Shown here in pieces: positions 27,297 to 34,914 of a stretch of 64,000 nucleotides of DNA; position 1 is the stretch's first letter, and each line of letters begins with the position of its first letter. The position numbers were made by a program, and so were the translations under genes. Source of the stretch: Dokdonia sp. Dokd-P16 (GTDB taxonomy: Bacteria > Bacteroidota > Bacteroidia > Flavobacteriales > Flavobacteriaceae); the NCBI RefSeq assembly GCF_003095655.1, contig NZ_CP029151.1:1797001-1861000 (forward strand). Direction: 5' to 3'. Under the pieces are notes generated by a model that did no database searches, had not been told where the DNA came from, and was given only the letters and a program-made list of their open reading frames with translations.

Positions 27297-27956
27297 TAGG
27301 CTAATTGCTTTCAGAATTATATCTTTAGATAGGTAATCACAGTCTAAGAGAGAAGAACAAAAAGTAACCCTATGTTGTGAATTGCTTTCAGAATTATATC
27401 TTTAGATAGGTAATCACAGTGCCAGAGTATGAGCATTTGATTGATAGTTTGTTGTGAATTGCTTTCAGAATTATATCTTTAGATAGGTAATCACAGTAGC
27501 ATTAGGACTTAAATCAATAGCTTTCTGTTGTGAATTGCTTTCAGAATTATATCTTTAGATAGGTAATCACAGTTTTAGTGTTGTTTTTAAAAAAGCTTTA
27601 TCCGTTGTGAATTGCTTTCAGAATTATATCTTTAGATAGGTAATCACAGTCGCACACTTGCCCAAAATGCTCGCATACTGTTGTGAATTGCTTTCAGAAT
27701 TATATCTTTAGATAGGTAATCACAGTTACATCTAATCGTCATTGTGTGGCTTGTTGTTGTGAATTGCTTTCAGAATTATATCTTTAGATAGGTAATCACA
27801 GTCGTGAGTTATCAAGGCTGCCGCAATGGCTTGTTGTGAATTGCTTTCAGAATTATATCTTTAGATAGCTAATCACAGTAAGAATGATTAATATGTGCGA
27901 GATGAAAGAGTTGTGAATTGCTTTCAGAATTATATCTTTAGATAGGTAATCACAGT
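27297..27956 (+). CRISPR. Type II-C CRISPR array, 9 repeats and 8 spacers
   Basis: Repeats are 47 bp, starting GTTGTGAATTGCTTTC and ending GGTAATCACAGT. They start at 27297, 27374, 27451, 27527, 27604, 27680, 27756, 27833 and 27910. Spacers are 29 or 30 bp. Repeat 1 is degenerate in its first 6 bases and repeat 8 has G to C at 27869. The + strand is the crRNA strand: the tracrRNA anti-repeat at 33937-33960 is complementary to it and a + strand terminator follows the array. Each intact repeat contains TTG at positions 2-4 and TATCTTTA at 24-31 with 19 bp between, a close match to the Bacteroidetes promoter, so each spacer may be transcribed from its own repeat. Confidence 0.98.
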
Positions 27957-27990
27957 ATACCCGCTATAAAAAGCTGGTATACTGTTTTTT
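27954..27990 (+). terminator. Terminator of the CRISPR array
   Basis: AGTATACC pairs with GGTATACT (27954-27961 with 27976-27983), with inner GCT/AGC pairs and a T6 run at 27985-27990. The first three bases of the stem are the last three of repeat 9. Confidence 0.8.
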
Positions 27991-28031
27991 ACGTCTATGT
28001 ATAGCATTAAAAAAATGGAGGTTTAACTTGA

Positions 28032-28051
28032 GCCTTTAACTAGTTAAAGGC
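28032..28051. repeat. 20-bp perfect palindrome between array and cas2
   Basis: GCCTTTAACTAGTTAAAGGC. No T-run follows on either strand, so it is not a clear terminator. It lies 14 bp downstream of the cas2 stop and could be a protein site or an mRNA 3' stem. Confidence 0.6.
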
Positions 28052-28064
28052 GAGATTGTTATTT

Positions 28065-28409
28065 CTAAAAGAGTTCTAATTGCTGGCTAGGAGTTTCTGG
28101 TGCAACTTCTTTTTGACCATGAAAGAGCTCCATCATCCCAAACTGTTTATCTGTAATCTGCATGATGCAGATTTTTCCTTTTTTAGGTAAATTATTCTTA
28201 GTGCGTCGTATATGTACACTTGCGTTTTCTCTACTCGCACAAAACCGCATATAAATACTGTATTGAAACATGGCAAACCCATCATTAAGAAGCTCTTTTC
28301 TAAATCGAGCAGCCACTTTTTTCTCAGTCCGCGTTTCTGTAGGTAAATCAAAAAATACAAGTACCCACATAGATCGATATTGATTAAGCCGTGTAAAATT
28401 GTTTGACAT
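28065..28409 (-). CDS. cas2: CRISPR-associated endonuclease Cas2
   Basis: 114 aa. Ferredoxin-like fold start MWVLVFFDLPTETRTEKK carries the conserved Asp after the first strand. FRKELLNDGFAMFQYSIYMRFC and GKICIMQITDKQFG follow as in type II Cas2 proteins. It forms the adaptation complex with Cas1 that inserts new spacers. It is last in the cas9-cas1-cas2 operon, 9 bp after cas1, and its stop lies about 110 bp from the array. Confidence 0.95.
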   Translation of the reverse strand: MSNNFTRLNQYRSMWVLVFFDLPTETRTEKKVAARFRKELLNDGFAMFQYSIYMRFCASRENASVHIRRTKNNLPKKGKICIMQITDKQFGMMELFHGQKEVAPETPSQQLELF

Positions 28410-28418
28410 TGAGCGATG

Positions 28419-29330
28419 TTAGCGTCTGCTTAAGGCATATTCTGGATATAGCACTTTACGGTTAGTGCCCGCAAAACAATCATATAAGCTACTCGTTGTT
28501 CTACTTACGGCATTCATAAGTGGAGACCATGACCCATCTATATATACATCTAGCGCGGGAATTAATAGTAGTTCTGACTTTAACTTGGTATTGAGTTCGT
28601 TCAAGTCGCAACCACTTTCTACTAGTTCATAGACTACGGCATCCACATAAATACGGTACGGTTCCATAATATCATCTGCAAGACAAAATGCATTATACTT
28701 GTTGCGATGGAAGATGCCCACAGACGGCAACATCCCACTACTCACTAAAGCTCTCGCGACAATAGCTCTCAGTATGGCATATCCATAATTAAGAAGATTA
28801 TTAGGAGCTACTCCTTTTTGATTACGGCTAAAACCTTCTACCTCGCTAAATAGCTGTTGAAAATAATAGGCAGCTGCATACGCCTCATGATTATCTGCAT
28901 CTCCACTTTTTACGGCAGTACTCCAGTTGCGTAGTTTGAGACCATTATTGCCTCTAGCTTCAGGGTGTAAGGCTTGATTGTAAATTTTGGCAGCAACAGT
29001 TTGTTGCCAAAAATTCTTTTTAAGAGGTAAGCTAGCATTAAGCTGGTGACGCATGCGTTCTGTTTGCAACGTATGACCCACCAACGGTTGTAAAAAACCA
29101 CAAGGTAAATGTTGGGCATCACAGGTAATGAGGGCGGTTTTATTTTGTACTAGCTTCATGAGTAAGCCATTAGTGATAGTTATCTGTGAGTTCTCTAATA
29201 CTACGTAACCTAAGTCCTCTATGGGAATCGTTTTCTGTTCTCTATCTTCATCAGGAAAAGAAACCACCAGTTGGTCATTTTTTGTGCTGAGGTAAGCTGG
29301 ATTACCGAAGAATAGAGTTTTTTTTATCAT
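28419..29330 (-). CDS. cas1: CRISPR-associated endonuclease Cas1 (type II)
   Basis: 303 aa, the usual length for type II Cas1. N-terminal beta domain (KKTLFFGNPAYLSTKNDQLVV, IPIEDLGYVVLEN) and C-terminal helical domain with LLNYGYAILRAIVARALVSSGMLPSVGIFHRN and ADDIMEPYR, where the metal-binding Glu/His/Asp residues of the integrase lie. The start overlaps the cas9 stop by 4 bp (ATGA), so translation is coupled. No csn2 or cas4 is present, which makes this subtype II-C. Confidence 0.96.
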   Translation of the reverse strand: MIKKTLFFGNPAYLSTKNDQLVVSFPDEDREQKTIPIEDLGYVVLENSQITITNGLLMKLVQNKTALITCDAQHLPCGFLQPLVGHTLQTERMRHQLNASLPLKKNFWQQTVAAKIYNQALHPEARGNNGLKLRNWSTAVKSGDADNHEAYAAAYYFQQLFSEVEGFSRNQKGVAPNNLLNYGYAILRAIVARALVSSGMLPSVGIFHRNKYNAFCLADDIMEPYRIYVDAVVYELVESGCDLNELNTKLKSELLLIPALDVYIDGSWSPLMNAVSRTTSSLYDCFAGTNRKVLYPEYALSRR

Positions 29331-32300
29331 ATTCCTACTTTTGCAACATTACCTAATCTATCTATGTTTAATTTTATAAAACGTTCTTTTATGGAATTGC
29401 CATTTAAGCTTGCCGTTTTAGTATCAAATGAACCAGTAGTTTTTTTCTTTTTCTCATCATATTTCAAATCTACTTCTTTTGGACAAATAGATGTTGCTAA
29501 CGTGTTTGGCGTGAAATAACAAGTAACTCCAGAGAAATCATTTACATTATAAACTTGTTTCAGTTGCTCAATATTTAAATTCTCAAAATCTATATCTTCT
29601 AAATTTTCTAATTCTTCATTCGTAGGTATATAGACCAAATCTAAGGGAGATAGACAATCCACAAAATCAACAATGGTTTCCTTTCCTTTTATAATAATTA
29701 CATTTTTTATGGGAACATTTGTTCTTTCCTTTATAGGTAAAATTGTGTTATTTTTTTGATGTAAAATAACTTCATTTAAAGGCACTGTTTCGTAATATTT
29801 GGAATCTCCATTTTTATAGATATTAAAAAATAAGTTTGGTGCTCCTTGCGCATATTTTTTATCGTTTATACCTTTTGAGCCAAGTGCAAATCTTCCACTA
29901 CCTTTTTCAAAAATTCTTACTTTATAAATAGGTTTGTGATTCTTTCCATTATTAAAAGTCTTGATACTTTTATTCATTTCTTCAATACCGTCTTGAGTAA
30001 ATGCTATTTCGGTATTATAAACTACATTTCCGTTTTTATCTAATTCTTCAAACTTTTTTTGTGTTAGATAGTTACGTAATATTTTTTGAATACCTGTATC
30101 TGTTATTTTTTCAATCTTTTTTAAAGAAAAACTTTTGTCTAATTCTTTTCTTGTAGCTGTTGTAAATTTTCCATTTTCTATTTTAACCCAAGGTAAATGA
30201 ACCAAACCTGAAATTGTTTCTTCGTGAAGTGGCTTTCTAATAGAACGGTTTTGTCCTTTTATTTGCGCCCGTAACTTCTTTATTGGTTTTCCATTTTTAT
30301 TTAGATTAACATTTCCGTATTCATTTTTATAAGACCAAAATTTATTATTAGCCTTTTTCATCACCCTATTATTCTTCTTAAAACTAACAATTGTCTTTTC
30401 AAGTGATGTTTTCGCGGCAGCGGTAAAACCTTCCCACGGTTTATGATACTCTTTTGCTACAGTTCTTGTCTTTCCTTTATTATCTGTAATTGTTTTTGTC
30501 GCTCTAAGTTTATTTACAAGCTTATGATTTTTGCGCGATGTATTTAAGGAAGTAACGTAATTAATGTGGTCTCTCGTGGTACAAGCAATTACAAGTGCAT
30601 CAAGCGCATGATGCCTGTGGTCAATCCTCTTTTTGCTAAAATTGCGTTCTAACTCTTTAGGAACTTGTATCCTAAAAGCGTTAATCTTCTCGTCCCAATA
30701 TCCAAAATCTTGACTTTTAGTAAGCTCGTTTAAACGCTTAAATCTAGGTGCTATAATCTCATTCCATTTATCGTTAAGTCCCCAATCATTTTTGAGTTTA
30801 GCCGTTATTGCACCATTTACTGGGATTAAGTTTTTAGATGTTGCTTCGAGCTCACCATCTTCGCGTACGATATTGCTCAGTAGTCCTTTTATTACTTTAC
30901 TTATGTAGCGACTATCATTAAGCTGGCGATTAATGAATCCCTCTGGAATATCTTCACTAAGTAATAGCTCTAGTTTGGTTTTGTTTTTTCTAAAATATGT
31001 TTGACAGTGCTTTTCGTAATTTTCTATGGTAAATAACTGCACTGTATTTCCATGGCCTATATCAACTAAAGATCCCCCACGTTCTTTCAAAAATTCATAA
31101 GCAGTTTTATTGTCTTTTTCTTCGTTTACAGCGCTCTCACAAATGATTTTATTATTCATCGAGTTGTCAAAATAGCGAGACTGTGGTATAACATGCTCAA
31201 TTTGGTATGCTGTAGAAAACAACTTTGTAAGTGGAATGATTTTACCAGTATATGGCGAAATATACCCTTGCTCTAACCATAATTTATACTTTATAATTTC
31301 TCCTTTTGTAGGTTTATTATTCTTCCTTATTTTTTCAATACTATTATCGACCTCCTTAAGACTAGAAAAGAGTCCATCTTCATAAATCTTTAAGATCTCT
31401 TGATGGCTGGGTGAATATGGTCTAATATCATCTGTCACACTTGGGTCAGATTTCAATTCTTCAAGAATTGCCTTAATACGTTCATTTGTATTTTCTCTTT
31501 CAGTATTTGATTTTGAAATCCGTTCTCTGGTTTTCTTATCATTTTTCATCTCCCGACCTAGCTCAACATGTATTTCGTCAAAAAGTGGTTTGTATTGTTT
31601 CTTCCCGTTTATAATTTCTTCTTCTCCATAGGTTGTCCATATATCTCGTACAACTCGTAACGTTTCTAGAATTACCTTTTCTACAATAGGATTACGGAGA
31701 CTGTGTTGCTTAAAACTTGTGAGATATGTATCTATATCTTGAGGTTGTTTCCATTGTAAAACATCGCCTATCTCAGAATGTCTATTGTAGACCGCATAGC
31801 AAGCTTGATAAGTGTTAAGTCCCTTTAGAGGGTTTTCTTTATTCTTCTCTTTTGCAAAAGATTTTAGAAGTCTCATAGGTACATCATCATCTGCTATAGC
31901 TTCTATTTTTTCAACATTGTAATCAACTGCATTTAAGCGAGAAGCAATGCTATCTATTCTTTCTTGCACTTCTGTAGTAATGTTAGATATATTCCAATGG
32001 TTACCCATTCGCATTAATGGCAGTAATTTCTTTATAGCTTTTTCGGAATAGGCACCATACGAACTTTCAAAAGGAGGGAAGCGCTTAAAGTTTTCGATAA
32101 AGCCGTCAATGGATAAACTATTCTTCTCTGCAAAAGTGTGGAGTGCCTTTTCATAATCCTTTTTATCAGTAACAGAATAAATAAGGTGCCATAAGCTTTG
32201 GAGCATATCGCTGGTTAGAAAAGAGTCAACATTTACACCATTTATTTTTGATAACCTATTTGCAATTTGCGCGCGTGTATCATTACAAGGATATTTTTTA

Positions 32301-33838
32301 TCTTCAGGAAAGTTCCAATGATGCGTTGTTTCTTTGAGCTTAAAATGAGATAGAAACTGCTTTTGATTGATTTCCTTGCTGTTGTTTAGTTTTTCAAAAA
32401 GTGATGTATAATCATCGTCATTTGATAAAAACTGAGTAGTTACTTCTTCATCCTTTAAAGGCATTCCTTCTTTATCACCAGCTTTTTCATAAATTTTTAA
32501 ATTATGGATAAACTGCCATAATCTGAATTCTTGAAAAATAGGGTTTGATTTGGGAATACATTTTAACGATTGTTTTTTTAGCTCTTCTCCTTTTTTATAA
32601 AAACGTACTTCGTAAGGACAATCAGAAATAGAAGATTTTTTACTTTTTAATGGTCTTTGATAAAAAATAATATCTTCTACAAATAAATGTTTGAAGTCTT
32701 TGGCAAGTAATAGATTTTGATGCGCTTCATTTCTAGGATATAGCTCTTCAATGCAATTTTTAAGACTTTCATCAGTAAATAAATCTTGATGTATTTCAAT
32801 TTGCTTATCAAGTATTTTCTGTAATTCGTCTTTATAATACTTTCTTTCAATGGTTTTTACTAGTTTACCACGGATTTTCTGAGTTGGGTTATTAAGTAGT
32901 GTATCAAATATATAAGAGCCTATACCGTAAGTTTGATTTTTGTCATTGTAGACGTCGACTTCATTTTGAGTTTTCTCCTTTATAGCGAGCCAGTCTTCCT
33001 CGGAATTAACTTTCTTGTAACTTCGTTTTAAACTCCCATCTTTTCTCGTGGTAGTTGTGACAATAAATTCTCTGGTTTTGTCTAGCCAATCTTCTTTTTT
33101 TGTTATTTGGCTATCATACTCCCATCCATTCTCAAAAGTTATATCATATAAAATATTTCCTTTTACCTTTTGCCCAGAATCAATAACACTTGACACCTTA
33201 AGTGCTTCAAACTTCTTATTTTTATCTGCTTCTTCTTCTCCTCGAAGTTGATAATACCCACGTTTTTGATTAAAGTTTAAAAGAATCCAAGCTAGTTCTT
33301 CTTTTGTTATTTTTTGTGTGAGTGCTTTTTTACGTAAATAATATATCGTCCAATCATAAGGAACCTTTGTTTCTTCTCCATTTTCCCTTGCATAAAATAA
33401 GGTTGGATTTTTAAAGCGAAATTCTTCAATCATTTCGTTAAAAGAATCTTGAAAAACAAAGTGGAATTCACCATTGTCGTCTATCCTATAAGGCAACTTA
33501 ACCTCAGTGTCAGGTTTAAATTGACCGACCTTTTTATCAAAGTCGATACTTTCGCTGTAATGTTGTGGAAGAAAATTTAGAACATTGAGGACTCTATGTA
33601 ATCGTTCTCGACGGAGATTATCTCTTTGATATAATCTTCTTTTAGAACGATAACCAGTTCTATCTGCCGTTTGAGATATGGTTTGTCCAGAATCAAATTT
33701 CCCCAATTCGGCTGCATCCATGGGGATTATTCTACTTCCTATACCAGTTATACCGCCTTTTTTATTTTTAAAATCTAAATTTATCTGTGCCCATCCAATC
33801 GAGTTAGTTCCCAAATCCAATCCTAATATTCTTTTCAT
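29327..33838 (-). CDS. cas9: Type II-C Cas9 RNA-guided endonuclease
   Basis: 1503 aa from ATG at 33838 (MKRILGLDLGTNSIGWA). The longer open frame from 33958 would read back through the tracrRNA anti-repeat and is rejected. All nuclease motifs are intact: RuvC-I Asp8, RuvC-II Glu759 in HVELGRE, HNH His882 in IEHVIPQS, and RuvC-III His1077 and Asp1080 in HHALDA. An arginine-rich bridge helix follows RuvC-I (RTGYRSKRRLYQRDNLRRERLHRVL). It is at the large end for II-C, as is usual in Bacteroidetes. It cuts DNA with a crRNA:tracrRNA guide and is also needed for spacer choice. First gene of the cas9-cas1-cas2 operon. The PAM cannot be read from sequence. Confidence 0.97.
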   Translation of the reverse strand: MKRILGLDLGTNSIGWAQINLDFKNKKGGITGIGSRIIPMDAAELGKFDSGQTISQTADRTGYRSKRRLYQRDNLRRERLHRVLNVLNFLPQHYSESIDFDKKVGQFKPDTEVKLPYRIDDNGEFHFVFQDSFNEMIEEFRFKNPTLFYARENGEETKVPYDWTIYYLRKKALTQKITKEELAWILLNFNQKRGYYQLRGEEEADKNKKFEALKVSSVIDSGQKVKGNILYDITFENGWEYDSQITKKEDWLDKTREFIVTTTTRKDGSLKRSYKKVNSEEDWLAIKEKTQNEVDVYNDKNQTYGIGSYIFDTLLNNPTQKIRGKLVKTIERKYYKDELQKILDKQIEIHQDLFTDESLKNCIEELYPRNEAHQNLLLAKDFKHLFVEDIIFYQRPLKSKKSSISDCPYEVRFYKKGEELKKQSLKCIPKSNPIFQEFRLWQFIHNLKIYEKAGDKEGMPLKDEEVTTQFLSNDDDYTSLFEKLNNSKEINQKQFLSHFKLKETTHHWNFPEDKKYPCNDTRAQIANRLSKINGVNVDSFLTSDMLQSLWHLIYSVTDKKDYEKALHTFAEKNSLSIDGFIENFKRFPPFESSYGAYSEKAIKKLLPLMRMGNHWNISNITTEVQERIDSIASRLNAVDYNVEKIEAIADDDVPMRLLKSFAKEKNKENPLKGLNTYQACYAVYNRHSEIGDVLQWKQPQDIDTYLTSFKQHSLRNPIVEKVILETLRVVRDIWTTYGEEEIINGKKQYKPLFDEIHVELGREMKNDKKTRERISKSNTERENTNERIKAILEELKSDPSVTDDIRPYSPSHQEILKIYEDGLFSSLKEVDNSIEKIRKNNKPTKGEIIKYKLWLEQGYISPYTGKIIPLTKLFSTAYQIEHVIPQSRYFDNSMNNKIICESAVNEEKDNKTAYEFLKERGGSLVDIGHGNTVQLFTIENYEKHCQTYFRKNKTKLELLLSEDIPEGFINRQLNDSRYISKVIKGLLSNIVREDGELEATSKNLIPVNGAITAKLKNDWGLNDKWNEIIAPRFKRLNELTKSQDFGYWDEKINAFRIQVPKELERNFSKKRIDHRHHALDALVIACTTRDHINYVTSLNTSRKNHKLVNKLRATKTITDNKGKTRTVAKEYHKPWEGFTAAAKTSLEKTIVSFKKNNRVMKKANNKFWSYKNEYGNVNLNKNGKPIKKLRAQIKGQNRSIRKPLHEETISGLVHLPWVKIENGKFTTATRKELDKSFSLKKIEKITDTGIQKILRNYLTQKKFEELDKNGNVVYNTEIAFTQDGIEEMNKSIKTFNNGKNHKPIYKVRIFEKGSGRFALGSKGINDKKYAQGAPNLFFNIYKNGDSKYYETVPLNEVILHQKNNTILPIKERTNVPIKNVIIIKGKETIVDFVDCLSPLDLVYIPTNEELENLEDIDFENLNIEQLKQVYNVNDFSGVTCYFTPNTLATSICPKEVDLKYDEKKKKTTGSFDTKTASLNGNSIKERFIKLNIDRLGNVAKVGI

Positions 33839-33930
33839 AGTACCTGTCTTGTAAGAAATTTTTATAAAGCTATTAAAAAGAAATTCACGAAGTGTGCGGT
33901 TTCCCGTAAGGGAGATTAAAAAAAGTTTGT

Positions 33931-34024
33931 TATCTTTATAATTTTGAAAGCAATTCACAATAAGGATTATTCCGTTGTGAAAACATTGAAGGTGGTACTT
34001 TAATTAGTATCACCTTTCTTTTTT
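33931..34024 (+). ncRNA. tracrRNA of the type II-C system
   Basis: Plus-strand RNA between cas9 and ppa. The anti-repeat at 33937-33960 matches the reverse complement of repeat positions 3-26 in 23 of 24 bases. It is followed by a small GGA-TTAT-TCC nexus hairpin (33964-33973), a linker, and an 11-bp terminator stem (33989-33999 with 34006-34016) with a T-run to 34024. The 5' end is uncertain: TATCTTTA at 33931-33938 may be a -7 box, which would start the RNA near GAAAGCAATTCACAA, just the part that pairs with a mature crRNA. No matching TTG was found upstream. The remaining gap to ppa holds a TAACTTTG -7-like box at 34034-34041 and nothing else that I recognise. Confidence 0.88.
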
Positions 34025-34245
34025 GAAGATTTATAACTTTGAAAATTAAACACCTAACCTAATCTTAACGCATCAATATTTGGCTAAATCGCTATTTCAG
34101 CGTATTTTTGCACGCCTTAAGAAATATGTTTTAAAGTAAATGGTTGTTATGCAGCTGTTTAATAAAGTGTAAGCTTAAGAAATTGTGAATTAATTGACAC
34201 ATCTCTCATGTATTTAAATACATGAGATTTGAAATATAATATATT

Positions 34246-34773
34246 ATGACAGCAGATAAAGTAACAACATTTGACGTATTAGTAGAGATTCCTAAGGGGA
34301 GCCGTAACAAGTATGAGTACGATTTTAAATTAAAGAGAATGCGTTACGATCGTATGATTTTCTCTTCTATGATGTACCCAGCAGATTATGGTTTTATTCC
34401 AGAAACTCTTGCGCTAGATGGTGATCCTCTTGATGTACTAGTATTAGTTACAGAGCCTACTTTTCCTGGTTGTGTAATCGAAGTAAAGCCTATTGGAGTA
34501 TTTCACATGGCAGATGAGAAAGGACCAGATGAAAAAGTAATCTGTGTGCCTGTAAGTGATCCTTCGGCTAGTAAGCTTACAGATCTTTCTGACTGTAACC
34601 CACACTTAATAAAAGAAATCGAGCACTTCTTCCAGGTATACAAAGACCTTGAAGAGAAAAAAGTAGATGTAGGTGGATGGGGAGATGTTCATGAAGCAAA
34701 AGCTATTATCCAAAAATGTATCGAACGTTACGAAGAATCTGATGTTCCTGTAGAAGAAGTTACTATCAAATAG
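34246..34773 (+). CDS. ppa: Soluble inorganic pyrophosphatase (family I)
   Basis: 175 aa, normal family I length. It hydrolyses pyrophosphate in the cytoplasm. Visible are VEIPKGSRNKYEYD, YPADYGFIPETLALDGDPLDVLVL (the metal-binding Asp cluster) and the C-terminal helix with EIEHFFQVYKDLE. The next gene is a membrane pyrophosphatase, so this genome pairs heat-releasing and energy-conserving PPi hydrolysis. It has its own terminator, so the two are separately terminated. Confidence 0.95.
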   Translation: MTADKVTTFDVLVEIPKGSRNKYEYDFKLKRMRYDRMIFSSMMYPADYGFIPETLALDGDPLDVLVLVTEPTFPGCVIEVKPIGVFHMADEKGPDEKVICVPVSDPSASKLTDLSDCNPHLIKEIEHFFQVYKDLEEKKVDVGGWGDVHEAKAIIQKCIERYEESDVPVEEVTIK

Positions 34774-34800
34774 ATACTTTTTTATAGTATAGAATAGTCA

Positions 34801-34830
34801 AAAAAAGCAGCCTTTATGGCTGCTTTTTTT
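34801..34830. terminator. Rho-independent terminator after ppa
   Basis: GCAGCC pairs with GGCTGC (34807-34812 with 34818-34823), A-run before and T-run after. Confidence 0.88.
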
Positions 34831-34914
34831 GTTCTATCTTATTCCCTACATTAGTAGTTGTTAAATATTTTAAGGATTTATTTAAGAATCCCTTATAAAA
34901 ACACCTAATAATAT

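Noticed and set aside
28032-28051. 20-bp palindrome next to cas2 as the terminator of the cas operon
   Set aside because: No T-run follows on the minus strand, so I listed it only as a palindrome.
33839-33958. N-terminal extension of Cas9 (40 codons)
   Set aside because: It is the reverse strand of the tracrRNA anti-repeat and the Cas9 RuvC-I motif starts with MKRILGLD at 33838.
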